64,000 nucleotides of DNA, taken from NCBI RefSeq assembly GCF_003149145.1, contig NZ_QGDQ01000018.1, forward strand, positions 46,039-110,038. Direction: 5' to 3'. The position numbers and the translations under genes were made by a program. This document shows, piece by piece, positions 8,140 through 15,833 of the stretch. How positions within the stretch are numbered: the first letter of the stretch is position 1; each line of letters starts with the position of its first letter. This DNA is from Quadrisphaera granulorum (lineage in GTDB: Bacteria > Actinomycetota > Actinomycetes > Actinomycetales > Quadrisphaeraceae). The notes under the pieces are model-generated. The model made no database searches, was not told the origin of the DNA, and saw only the letters and a program-made list of their open reading frames with translations.

Positions 8140-8813
8140 CAGGGCCGCAGCACGTAGCCGAGCCCGCGCACCGTGTGGATGAGTCGCGGCCCGTGCGCCT
8201 CGGTCTTGCGGCGCAGGGCGCTGACGTGCACCTCGACGAGGTTGGGGTCGTAGTCCTCGTAGCCCCAGACCTGCGTGAGGATCTGGGTCTTGCTCAGGGT
8301 GCGGCCCCGGCCCGCCACGAGGTAGGCCAGCAGTCGGTGCTCGGTGCCGGTGAGGTCGAGCACGTGCCCGGCACGAGTGGCCACGGAGGAGGCTTCGTCG
8401 AGGACGAGGTCGCCCACCTGCACCGTTGAGGGCACCCGCCCCAGGCGCTGGAGCAGCGCGCGCAGACGGGCCAGCAGCTCGGCGGTGACGTACGGCTTGA
8501 CCACGTAGTCGTCGGCACCGGTCGAGAAGCCGCGGAGCCTGTCGTCGACGGCGTCGCGCGCGGTGAGGAAGAGCAGGCCCGCGTCGCTGCGCTGGCGCAA
8601 CGAGCGCGCCAGCGCGAACCCGTCGCGCGGGCCGGGGAGCATGACGTCGAGGACGGCGACGTCGGGCCGGAACGCATCGACGGCGCCCTCGAAGCCTTCA
8701 CCGTCGGTGAGTGCCTCCACGGCGTAGCCGTCGGCCCGCAGGGCGTCGACGAGCGCCTCCCGGACGGAGGCGTCGTCCTCTACGACCAGGGCGCGGGCGG
8801 CAGGAGCAGGCAC
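8139..8813 (-). CDS. OmpR-family response regulator
   Basis: A 224-residue regulator. The receiver domain has the acidic pair EDD (12-14), phospho-acceptor Asp56 in AVLDVMLPG, the switch Thr in FLTARD and Lys in VVKPYVT. The C-terminal winged helix has the recognition-helix pattern LTGTEHRLLAYLVAGRGRTLSKTQ and the end motif VDVHVSALRRK-like sequence, closing with IHTVRGLGYVLRP. GTG 8813-8811 is chosen because it begins the protein just before the first receiver strand. It is the first gene of the operon with the kinase. Direct repeats in the divergent promoter region at 8873-8890 are candidate binding sites for it. Confidence 0.95.
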   Translation of the reverse strand: MPAPAARALVVEDDASVREALVDALRADGYAVEALTDGEGFEGAVDAFRPDVAVLDVMLPGPRDGFALARSLRQRSDAGLLFLTARDAVDDRLRGFSTGADDYVVKPYVTAELLARLRALLQRLGRVPSTVQVGDLVLDEASSVATRAGHVLDLTGTEHRLLAYLVAGRGRTLSKTQILTQVWGYEDYDPNLVEVHVSALRRKTEAHGPRLIHTVRGLGYVLRP

Positions 8814-8872
8814 GTGACCATTGTGGTCGACCCAGCCTGAGGTGCTCCTGAAGACGTCGTGGCGCCTGTGGC

Positions 8873-8890
8873 GCTTCAGGTCGGCTTCAG
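8873..8890. promoter_or_regulatory. Candidate OmpR-type operator: GCTTCAG direct repeat with 11-bp period
   Basis: GCTTCAG occurs at 8873-8879 and 8884-8890, exactly 11 bp apart. An inverted CTGAAG lies at 8848-8853. The repeats fall in the 144-bp gap between the divergent response regulator gene and the secreted-protein gene. OmpR-family dimers typically bind head-to-tail half-sites spaced by one helical turn, so this is a plausible autoregulatory and target site. Confidence 0.5.
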
Positions 8891-8957
8891 ACCCGCCGCC
8901 CAGCGTTGTCGTCAGGTCCCGCTGCAGCGGCGGGCCACGACTCCGATGGAGGACCTC

Positions 8958-9767
8958 GTGAACGAGCCCACCCAGCCCACCTGGATCCCCGGCGCCGACG
9001 CCTCGGACGAGCCTGTCCGAGCCGGGCGCCAGCCCCACCAGTCCCGGCGGGGGCGCCGCACCCTGGTGGCGGTCGCCCTGGCCGGTGGCCTTGCCGTGGG
9101 TGGTGCCGGCGTCGCCCTCGCCGACGGGACGCCCGCTGCGTCGTCGCCGTCGTCCTCCTCCTCCAGCGCCGCCGCCGACGGCGCCCCGCAGGGCGGACCC
9201 ACTGCCGGCCCTGGCGCCGAGCAGCACGAGCACCAGCCCCACCTGGACGGCACGGTGAAGGAGGTCTCGGACTCCGGGTTCACCCTGGTCGACCGGGACG
9301 GCTTCACCCGCACGGTGAGCACCACCGGCAGCACCACCTACACCAGCGCGCCCACGCCGCCGGCGCCCCCTGCCGCCCCCTCGGGACAGCAGGGCTCGCA
9401 GCCCGAAGCGTCGGCGCAGCCGGAGGCGCCGGCGCAGCCCGCGACTGCGGACCGTTCCAGCGTGCTCGTGGTCGGCGCCCGTGTCATGGCCGAGGGCTCG
9501 GTGGCCAGCGACGGCACCACCCTGGATGCCACGACCGTCTCCACGGCCCCCGAGCCGCCCGCCGGCGGTCCCGCAGGTCCGCCGGCGTCTCCCGCGAGCA
9601 GGACAGGTCAGCAGGGCGGGCCGGCTCGCGATGGCGGCCCGCAGAAGGGCGCGAAGGGCGACAAGAGCCAGGAGGCGCCCGCCGCAGAGGCTCCCGCGGC
9701 GCCCGCTGCTCCCGCGTCCCCTGCTGCTCCCGGTGGAGGCGACCAGCCCGACGTCCAGGGTTCTTGA
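8958..9767 (+). CDS. Secreted or anchored DUF5666-like protein, Ala/Pro-rich
   Basis: About 269 residues from GTG 8958, chosen because GGAGG at 8948-8952 lies five bases upstream; ATG 8946 in the same frame is the alternative. A basic RRGRRTL patch precedes a hydrophobic signal or anchor segment (about 33-52, ending VALADG). One or two small beta domains follow: HLDGTVKEVSDSGFTLVDRDG, an STTYTS segment, and SVLVVGARVMAEG with TTLDATTV. These match the pattern of DUF5666 repeats. The linkers and the last 90 residues are low-complexity Ala/Pro/Gly. The gene is divergent from an OmpR two-component operon and is probably controlled by it. A strong hairpin follows its stop. The family call is moderate; function is unknown. 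Confidence 0.7.
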   Translation: MNEPTQPTWIPGADASDEPVRAGRQPHQSRRGRRTLVAVALAGGLAVGGAGVALADGTPAASSPSSSSSSAAADGAPQGGPTAGPGAEQHEHQPHLDGTVKEVSDSGFTLVDRDGFTRTVSTTGSTTYTSAPTPPAPPAAPSGQQGSQPEASAQPEAPAQPATADRSSVLVVGARVMAEGSVASDGTTLDATTVSTAPEPPAGGPAGPPASPASRTGQQGGPARDGGPQKGAKGDKSQEAPAAEAPAAPAAPASPAAPGGGDQPDVQGS

Positions 9768-9777
9768 TCTCGACATC

Positions 9778-9808
9778 GTGCCCGTCCCCCGCCACGGGGG
9801 ACGGGCAC
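9778..9808 (+). terminator. Intrinsic terminator-like hairpin after the DUF5666-like gene
   Basis: The 13-bp arms 9778-9790 and 9796-9808 are perfectly complementary around a five-base loop (GCCAC), 11 bp after the stop. There is no T-tract, as is common in high-G+C Actinobacteria. Confidence 0.75.
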
Positions 9809-9928
9809 CTCCGGCGGGGATGCACCCCATCGGCGCCGGGTGCGGTGCCCCCTGTCCGGACCCCCTACTAGATTGGGCGACCGCTCGTCGAGAACAACGG
9901 GGGGCGCACAAGCACCACGGGGGTCTGC

Positions 9929-10639
9929 ATGTCGGTGGACGTCGCCTACGCCGAGCTGGGAAGGATCCTGCTCGACAGGACGCCGTTGAACGCCGTGCTG
10001 CAGCGGGTGGCAGAGCTCGCCCGCGACTGTGTGCCAGGAGCCGACGAGGCGTCAGTCACCCTCGTGCAGGGGCGCCGCGCCACCTCGGTCGCGTTCACCG
10101 GCAATCTGGCCGTCCAGCTCGACGAGCGCCAGTACGAGCTGGGCTTCGGCCCGTGCATGGACGCCGCGATGTCCGGCCAGAACATCGTCATTCGCGACAC
10201 CGCATCCGGCGACCCCAGCTATCCCGGCTTCTCGGAGGTGGCGGCTCGCGCGGGTGTGCGCGCCACGCTGTCGGTCGGTCTGGCGGTGCCCGGACGCACG
10301 GTTGGTGCCCTCAACCTCTACGACACCGGCGGCGAGAGCGTCGTGACGTCGCAGGCGCGCGACGTCGCCACCGTCTTCGCCGGGCACGCGGCGATCGCAC
10401 TGACCAACGCGCTCGCGGTGGAGAGCACGCGCGAACTCGCCGAGCAGCTGCAGCGGGCCATGGTGTCGCGGGCGGCCATCGAACAGGCCAAGGGCATCAT
10501 CGCGGTACAGCGCGGGGTCTCCCCGGAGCAGGCGTTCTCTCTGCTCTCGCGGCGCTCGCAAGACAGCAACCGCAAGCTTGCCGAGCTAGCGGCCGAGGTC
10601 GTCGACGCCGTCACGCAGGGGCGCGCCACCGGGTGGTGA
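9929..10639 (+). CDS. GAF-ANTAR transcription antitermination regulator
   Basis: A 236-residue soluble protein. A GAF domain spans about 15-155 (ASVTLV, QYELGFGPCMDA, RDTASGDPSYPGF, ATLSVGLAVPGRTVGALNLY). An ANTAR domain spans about 170-225 (LQRAMVSRAAIEQAKGIIAVQRGVSPEQAFSLLSRRSQ, then LAELAAEVV). ANTAR domains bind paired RNA hairpins and prevent termination, and the GAF domain probably gates this with a small ligand. The protein lacks a receiver domain, so it is a one-component regulator typical of Actinobacteria. The start is ATG 9929. It stands alone between a terminator and convergent genes, so its RNA targets are probably elsewhere. Confidence 0.9.
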   Translation: MSVDVAYAELGRILLDRTPLNAVLQRVAELARDCVPGADEASVTLVQGRRATSVAFTGNLAVQLDERQYELGFGPCMDAAMSGQNIVIRDTASGDPSYPGFSEVAARAGVRATLSVGLAVPGRTVGALNLYDTGGESVVTSQARDVATVFAGHAAIALTNALAVESTRELAEQLQRAMVSRAAIEQAKGIIAVQRGVSPEQAFSLLSRRSQDSNRKLAELAAEVVDAVTQGRATGW

Positions 10640-10641
10640 TC

Positions 10642-10746
10642 TCAGCGGCGGCGCGGTCGTGCCTCCGTGAGCAAGCGGCGCTCGATGAGGTCGAGCAAGA
10701 ACACGAGCGCCGCGACGAAGGGCAGGAGTCCGAGGGCGAGCAGCAC
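10642..10746 (-). CDS. Possible small membrane peptide downstream of the CorC-type gene
   Basis: On the minus strand a GTG at 10746 opens a 34-codon frame: a hydrophobic helix (VLLALGLLPFVAALVFLLDLIE) with a basic tail, ending at 10642. It lies in the same frame as the preceding CorC-type gene, separated by that gene's TGA and 23 sense codons, and has no clear ribosome-binding site. It could be a small membrane protein, an old extension of the upstream protein, or chance. I recognise no family. Confidence 0.25.
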   Translation of the reverse strand: MLLALGLLPFVAALVFLLDLIERRLLTEARPRRR

Positions 10747-10815
10747 GCCCCAACGGTCTCCCAGGGGCGACGCCGACGGCGTGCGACACGCCGTGGCGGA
10801 ACGAGCGACGCGCCG

Positions 10816-11880
10816 TCAGCGCGTGCCGTGTGGTGCGTGAGGGGCTCCAGCGCCGCTCGCGCGGACCTCCCCGACGAGCTCCTCGAGCACGTCTTCCAAG
10901 GTGGCGACCCCCAGCAGCTCGCCGTCCGAGCCCTCCACGCGCGCCAGGTGAGCGCCGGTCTCCTGCATGCGGCGCAGCACGGGGCGCAGCGTGTCGAACT
11001 CCGAGACGGTCGTGAGGTCGCGCACGTAGCGCGCCGGGACGGCGGCGGCCCGTGCCTCGGGGTCGAGGGTGAGCACGTCCTTGATGTGGACGTACCCCGC
11101 GAGGCCGCCGTGGCCGTCCTCGATGGGGAAGCGCGAGTACCCGGTGCGGGCGGCGGCGTCCTGCACCTCCGCGACGGTCGCGTCTCCGGGCAGCGTCGCG
11201 AGCGAATCCAAGGGCAGCAGCACCGCTGACGCGGTGCGGTCGGCGAAACCCAGCGCAGCGGTCGCGAGCTCTTCGACATCCTCTTCGAGCAGCCCCTCAG
11301 AGCGGGCTTCAGCGACGAGCCCGGCGACCTCTTCCCGGGTGAAGGCGCTGGTCACCTCGTCCTTCGGCTCGACCTTGAACAGCCGCAGCACGTGGTTGGC
11401 GATCCAGTTCGACACGGCGATGACGGGTCGCAGCACGGTGGCGAGCGCGCGCAGCGGCGGCGCCAGGACGAGCGCCGCCCGGTCCGGTCCAGCCAGGGCG
11501 AGGTTCTTCGGCACCACCTCCCCGAGCACCACGTGGGCGTTGACCACGAGGGCCAGGGCGATGGCGAACGCCACCGGGTGCACCAGCGCGTCGGGCAGGC
11601 CGAGCGCCTCGAAGACCGGCTCCAGCTGATGGGCTACGGCCGGCTCACCGACAGCGCCCAGGCCCAGGGAGCACAGCGTGATCCCGAGCTGGGCGCACGA
11701 GAGCATCGAGGTGACGTCCTCCATGGCCCGCAACGTGGTGCGCGCCGCGCGACTGCCGCCGGCGGCGAGCAGCTCCACCGAGGAGCGGCGCGCGGAGATG
11801 ACCGCGAACTCCGCGCCCACGAAGAACGCGTTGAGCGCGAGGAGCACGACGGCGAGCCAGATCGCCAGTCCGTCGCTCAT
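10816..11880 (-). CDS. CNNM/CorC-type (hemolysin-family) membrane protein with CBS domains, second copy
   Basis: A 354-residue protein with an N-terminal DUF21/CNNM membrane domain (helices at about 5-27, 62-82, 95-140, with FVGAEFAVISARRS and GEVVPKNLAL). It is followed by a CBS pair (VLLPLDSLATLPGD..., GYSRFPIEDG, GYVHIKDVL, GVATLEDVLEELVGE). It lacks the C-terminal CorC/HlyC transporter-associated domain that the upstream paralogue has, and stops shortly after the second CBS. CNNM proteins act in Mg2+ or other divalent-cation homeostasis; the substrate here is not evident. Its ATG overlaps the stop of the upstream paralogue (ATGA, 11877-11880), so the pair is translationally coupled. Confidence 0.88.
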   Translation of the reverse strand: MSDGLAIWLAVVLLALNAFFVGAEFAVISARRSSVELLAAGGSRAARTTLRAMEDVTSMLSCAQLGITLCSLGLGAVGEPAVAHQLEPVFEALGLPDALVHPVAFAIALALVVNAHVVLGEVVPKNLALAGPDRAALVLAPPLRALATVLRPVIAVSNWIANHVLRLFKVEPKDEVTSAFTREEVAGLVAEARSEGLLEEDVEELATAALGFADRTASAVLLPLDSLATLPGDATVAEVQDAAARTGYSRFPIEDGHGGLAGYVHIKDVLTLDPEARAAAVPARYVRDLTTVSEFDTLRPVLRRMQETGAHLARVEGSDGELLGVATLEDVLEELVGEVRASGAGAPHAPHGTR

Positions 11881-13268
11881 CGCTCGCCCTCCGATCGCGG
11901 CGCCGTCGAACGAGGAGCCGGCTCGTCGGAGAGCAGCTGCAGGTGCACGGCATCGAGGCGAAGACCGTCGCGCGCCTCCACGCGCAGCAGCGCGGGCAGC
12001 GCGCGGGGTACGCCGTCGTCGTCGGAGTCGTCGGTGGTGACCCGCACCAGCACCTCCTCGCCCACGTCCGGGATGCGCCCGAGTTCACGCAGCACCAGCC
12101 CGGCGACGGTTTCGTAGTCGGGGTGCTCGGGAAGCTGCACACCGGTGCGCGCCGCCACCTCGTCCGGGCGCAGCAGCCCCGACACCAGCCAGCCACCCTC
12201 GCCGTCCTCGCGGACCGCCGAGGTCACCACGTCGTGCTCGTCGACCACCTCACCGACGATCTCCTCGACGAGGTCCTCGAAGGTCACCACGCCCGCGAAG
12301 CCTCCGTACTCGTCGACCACCACCGCCATCTGCAGGGGCGAGTCCTTGAGCTGGTCGAGCAGCTCGTCGAGCTCGAGGGTCTCTGGAACCAGCGCGGGTT
12401 CTTCCATGACGTCACGCAGCAGCACGCGGCCGGTCTCCTCCGGGGGCACGAGCAGTGCCTGGCGGGCGTGCACCACGCCGAGCACGTCGTCCTGGTCGGT
12501 GCCGGTCACGGGAAAGCGGGAACGCCCCGAGTCGTGGACGGCCGCGACGAGCTCGGTGAGGTCGTCGTCGGCGGACAGGGTCCGCACCCGGATCCGGGGG
12601 GTCATGACGTCGACGGCGCGGCGGTCGGAGAACGCCAGCGTGCGCTGCACGAGCGCGGCGGTCTCCTCCTCCAGGGTGCCCTGCTCCGCGGAGCGGCGGA
12701 CCAGCGAGAGCAGCTCCTCCGGGGAGCGCGCCGAGGCCAGCTCCTCGGCCGGCTCGGTGCGGAACACCCCGCGCAGCAGGGCGTTGGCCATGCCGTTGAG
12801 GAGCCGGATCGGCCAGGCCATGGCCCGGGCGAATCCGCGGCTGAAGCCCTGCACCCGGTAGGCGGTGGCGTAGGGCAGCGAGATGGCGAGGTTCTTGGGC
12901 ACGAGCTCGCCGAAGACCATCGTGAACAGCGTCGAGAGGGCCAGCGCCAGCGTCACCGATGTCGCCCGTGCCGCCCCACCGGTGATGCCGGCGGACTCCA
13001 GGGCGGGGGCGATGAGGTTCCCGATGGCCGGCTCGGCGAGGAAGCCGATGGCGAGGTTGGTGATGGTGATGCCGACCTGCGCCCCCGACAGCTGCGTGGA
13101 GAGGCTGCGCAGTGCCGCCAGGGTGCCCGCGGCGCGGCGATCGCCGGCGGCGGCGTCACGTTCGACGGTGGCCCTGTCAACCGTGAGCAGGGAGAACTCG
13201 GCGGCGACGAAGCCGCCGCAGGCCACGACGAGCGCGGCCGCGGTCAGCAGCAGGAGCAGCTCGGTCAC
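11877..13268 (-). CDS. CNNM/CorC-type (hemolysin-family) membrane protein, full length
   Basis: A 463-residue protein with the full family layout. The DUF21/CNNM domain covers about 1-200 (FVAAEFSLLTVDRATVE, GAQVGITITNLAIGFLAEP, FGELVPKNLAIS). A CBS pair covers about 215-345 (DVMTPRIRVRTL, SRFPVTG, GVVHARQAL, MAVVVDEYGGFAGVVTFEDLVEEIVGE). A C-terminal CorC/HlyC domain follows (GWLVSGLLRPDEV, HPDYETVAGLVLRELGRIPDVGEEV). The start is GTG 13268. It lies 13 bp after the methyltransferase gene and overlaps the shorter paralogue downstream by four bases, so the zinc-transport operon may continue into both. A divalent-cation efflux or homeostasis role is likely from the family. Confidence 0.9.
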   Translation of the reverse strand: MTELLLLLTAAALVVACGGFVAAEFSLLTVDRATVERDAAAGDRRAAGTLAALRSLSTQLSGAQVGITITNLAIGFLAEPAIGNLIAPALESAGITGGAARATSVTLALALSTLFTMVFGELVPKNLAISLPYATAYRVQGFSRGFARAMAWPIRLLNGMANALLRGVFRTEPAEELASARSPEELLSLVRRSAEQGTLEEETAALVQRTLAFSDRRAVDVMTPRIRVRTLSADDDLTELVAAVHDSGRSRFPVTGTDQDDVLGVVHARQALLVPPEETGRVLLRDVMEEPALVPETLELDELLDQLKDSPLQMAVVVDEYGGFAGVVTFEDLVEEIVGEVVDEHDVVTSAVREDGEGGWLVSGLLRPDEVAARTGVQLPEHPDYETVAGLVLRELGRIPDVGEEVLVRVTTDDSDDDGVPRALPALLRVEARDGLRLDAVHLQLLSDEPAPRSTAPRSEGER

Positions 13269-13281
13269 GGTGCTCGCCAGG

Positions 13282-14094
13282 CTAGGCCCTGGCGAGCGCG
13301 CAGGAGGCCTCCAGGTCGTGGTCGGTCACGGCGATCGCTGCCAGGCCCCCGGCGCGGCACGCCGCAAGCGTGCCCTCGGCCTGCGGCGCGCTGGTCTCCA
13401 GCAGCAGCACGCCGCCGTCGGCCAGCCATGTACGGGCGCCCATGGCCACCCGGCGGTGGACGTCGAGCCCGTCGTCGCCGCCGTCCAGCGCGGTGAGCGG
13501 CTCGTGGTCACGGGCCTCCGGGGGCATGAGCGCCACCGCGGCGGTGGGCACGTAGGGCGCGTTGACGAGCAGGAGGTCCACGCGACCGCGCAGCCGCTCG
13601 GGCAGCGCGGCGTAGAGGTCTCCGGTGTGCACGCGCGCGCCGTCGACGTCGTGCAGGTTCTGGGTGGCGCAGGCCGTGGCCACCGGGTCGACGTCGGCGG
13701 CGTGCAGCTCCACACGCACGCCCTGTCGCGCTGCGGCGACCGCCACCGCCAGTCCCACCGCGCCCGTCCCGCAGCACAGGTCGACGACGACGGCGGCGCG
13801 CCCGAGCCGTGCAGCGTCCGCGCGGACTGCGCGTGAAGCCAGCGCGGCGAGGCCCTCGCGCACGAGCAGCTCACTGCGCCGCCGCGGCACGAACACCCCG
13901 GGGGCCGTACCGACGCGCAGCCCCGCGAAGGCCACCCACCCCAGCACGAGCTCCAGCGGTTCACCGGTCTCGCGGCGGAGCACCCGCTGCTCCAGCGCCG
14001 CGGGGGAGGGGCTGTCCTCCAGGAGCAGCGCGGCCTCCTCCTCGGCGAAGACGCACCCGGCCGCGCGCAGCCGCCCTACCAGGAGCTCGCTCAC
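13282..14094 (-). CDS. HemK/PrmC-like protein N5-glutamine methyltransferase (putative)
   Basis: A 270-residue SAM-dependent methyltransferase. The N-terminal helical part (EPLELVLGWVAFAGLRVGTAPGVFVPRRRSELLV) resembles the release-factor-binding region of HemK. The Rossmann core has motif I VVDLCCGTGAVGLAV and motif LHAADVDPVA. The catalytic motif reads VNAPYVP, where the HemK family normally has NPPY; the second residue is Ala, a deviation often seen in this actinobacterial subfamily. LTALDGGDDGLDVHRR follows. A separate, canonical prmC is expected elsewhere near prfA. GTG 14094 overlaps the stop of the znuB-like gene (GTGA), so it is coupled to zinc transport. Its real substrate is uncertain. 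Confidence 0.8.
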   Translation of the reverse strand: MSELLVGRLRAAGCVFAEEEAALLLEDSPSPAALEQRVLRRETGEPLELVLGWVAFAGLRVGTAPGVFVPRRRSELLVREGLAALASRAVRADAARLGRAAVVVDLCCGTGAVGLAVAVAAARQGVRVELHAADVDPVATACATQNLHDVDGARVHTGDLYAALPERLRGRVDLLLVNAPYVPTAAVALMPPEARDHEPLTALDGGDDGLDVHRRVAMGARTWLADGGVLLLETSAPQAEGTLAACRAGGLAAIAVTDHDLEASCALARA

Positions 14095-14969
14095 CCAGGG
14101 GCGCCGACGAGGCCGGTCGGGCGCCGTCGGGTCCACCCGCGCCGGCCGCGCCGCGCACCGAGGACGCGGCAGACCACGTAGATGGCGAAGGAGATCGTGG
14201 TGACGTACGGGCTGATCGGCACGGTGCCGCCGAGTGCCAGGAGGATCCCGCCGACCGCCGAGGCCATCGCGAACGTCACGGACAGCACCGGCACCCACAG
14301 CGGCGACGCCGACACGCGCGTGGCAGCGGCAGCCGGCGTGATGAGCAGCGACAGCACCAGCAGCGCGCCCACCACCTGCACCGCCATCGCCACCGACAGC
14401 CCGAGCACCACCATGAAGACGAGGGAGAGCCCCCGCACGGGCACGCCGCGTGCGGCCGCTCCGTCGGGGTCGACGCTGGCGAACAGCAGCGGCCGCCAGA
14501 CCACGGCCAGCACCGCCAGAACCACGGCGGAGGTCACGAGCATGGTCGTCAGCCGGGGGTTGTCCACGGCCACCACCTGGCCCGTGAGCAGACCGAACTT
14601 GTTCGCCGAGCGTCCCGGGTAGAGCGCGAGGAACAGCACCCCCAGACCGAGCCCGAACGGCATCAGTACACCGATGATGGAGTTCCGGTCGCGCGCCCGA
14701 ACCCCGAGCACGCCGATGAGCACCGCCGCGATGAGCGAGCCCACCACCGACCCGAGCACCACGTCCATCCCCACCAGGAGCGCGGCGGCCGCTCCCGCGA
14801 AGCTCAGCTCGGAGATGCCGTGGACGGCGAAGGCCATGTCGCGGGCGGCCACGAGCACACCGACCAGGCCGCCGACCAGGCCCAGCGCCGCCGCCGCCCA
14901 CAGGGAGTTGGTGACCAGCGGCAGCAGGCGGGAGTAGTCGTCGAAGTTGATGATCGCGTCCCAGCTCAC
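14091..14969 (-). CDS. znuB: Zinc/manganese ABC transporter permease (ZnuB-like)
   Basis: A 292-residue integral membrane protein with about eight or nine hydrophobic segments, typical of ABC-3 family permeases. Characteristic stretches are VAARDMAFAVHGISELSFAG near 45, GVLGVRARDRNSIIGVLMPFGLGLGVLF near 90, and VVGALLVLSLLITPAAAATRV near 205. It forms the membrane channel for metal delivered by the binding protein encoded two genes upstream. GTG 14969 overlaps the ATPase gene stop by four bases (GTGA), and its own stop overlaps the methyltransferase start in the same way. The Zur box upstream of the operon points to zinc rather than manganese. Confidence 0.9.
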   Translation of the reverse strand: MSWDAIINFDDYSRLLPLVTNSLWAAAALGLVGGLVGVLVAARDMAFAVHGISELSFAGAAAALLVGMDVVLGSVVGSLIAAVLIGVLGVRARDRNSIIGVLMPFGLGLGVLFLALYPGRSANKFGLLTGQVVAVDNPRLTTMLVTSAVVLAVLAVVWRPLLFASVDPDGAAARGVPVRGLSLVFMVVLGLSVAMAVQVVGALLVLSLLITPAAAATRVSASPLWVPVLSVTFAMASAVGGILLALGGTVPISPYVTTISFAIYVVCRVLGARRGRRGWTRRRPTGLVGAPG

Positions 14970-15829
14970 GCCGCGCCCTCCGCCTCGAGCAGACCGGCGG
15001 GGTGGCAGTCGTGGTCGAGGTGCGCACCCGTGGCAGCGATGAGCACGCGCCCGCCGTGGTGGAGCACCTCCACCCGCGTGCCGTACAGCTGCGACAGCGA
15101 CTCCGTGGTGAGCACCTCCTCCGGCGTCCCGACGCGGTGGCCCGCGGGGGCCAGGTAGAGCACCTTGTCGACGACGTCGAGCACGGGATTGATCTCGTGG
15201 GTCACGAAGAGCACGGCCGTGCCGGCGCGGCGCCGGGCGTCGATGACGCCGACCACCTCGCGCTGATGGGCGAGGTCGAGGGAGAGCAGCGGCTCGTCGC
15301 ACAGCAGCAGCGCCGGGTCGGTGGCCACCGCCTGCGCGATCCGCACGCGCTGCTGCTCACCGCCCGAGAGCAGGCCCACCGGCACGTCGCCGTACGCGGA
15401 AGCGCCGACAGCGGCCAGCAGTTCGTCCACGCGGGTGCGCATGCGGCGGCTCGGCAGGGGCACGCCCCAGCGGTGTCCGTCCAGGCCCTGGCGCACCAGG
15501 TCGCGGGCCCGCAGCGGGGTCATCGGGTCGATGAGCCGCTGCTGGGGCACATAGCCGATCTCGGGGGAGCCCGCTCGCGGCCGACGGCCGCGCACCTCGA
15601 GGCGACCACGCGTCAGGGGCTGCTGGCCGAGCACGGCCCGCACCAGGCTGGTCTTCCCCGAGCCGTTGGGGCCGAGGACGGCAACCAGCTCGCCGGGGTG
15701 GACGTCGAGGTCGAGGTCGGACCAGACCTCGTGGGTGCCGTAGCTCAGCGCCGCCCCGCGCAGGGAGAGCGCCGGAGTGCCTGCGGGGGCTGCGCTGTCA
15801 GCGTGGTCAGCGCTGTCGGCCGTGCTCAC
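14966..15829 (-). CDS. znuC: Zinc ABC transporter ATP-binding protein (ZnuC-like)
   Basis: A 287-residue ABC ATPase. Walker A is GPNGSGKTS (about 53-61), the Q-loop is IGYVPQQR, the signature is LLSGGEQQRVRIAQAV, Walker B is LLLCDEP and the switch His lies in VTHEINP. The family sequence YVPQQRLIDPMTPLRARDLVRQG matches metal-type importers. The first 20 residues are a variable Asp/Ala-rich extension. It energises uptake with the permease and the lipoprotein. The start is GTG 15829, four bases after the binding-protein stop, and the stop overlaps the permease start. Confidence 0.93.
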   Translation of the reverse strand: MSTADSADHADSAAPAGTPALSLRGAALSYGTHEVWSDLDLDVHPGELVAVLGPNGSGKTSLVRAVLGQQPLTRGRLEVRGRRPRAGSPEIGYVPQQRLIDPMTPLRARDLVRQGLDGHRWGVPLPSRRMRTRVDELLAAVGASAYGDVPVGLLSGGEQQRVRIAQAVATDPALLLCDEPLLSLDLAHQREVVGVIDARRRAGTAVLFVTHEINPVLDVVDKVLYLAPAGHRVGTPEEVLTTESLSQLYGTRVEVLHHGGRVLIAATGAHLDHDCHPAGLLEAEGAA

Positions 15830-15833
15830 CGCG

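Noticed and set aside
9481..11229. 582-codon plus-strand frame across the DUF5666-like, GAF-ANTAR and CorC regions
   Set aside because: It crosses a strong terminator and three well-supported genes in other frames; its composition is Arg/Ala-rich shadow.
11943..13496. 517-codon plus-strand frame opposite the CNNM/CorC gene
   Set aside because: It is a complement shadow rich in Gly, His, Arg and Gln without domains.
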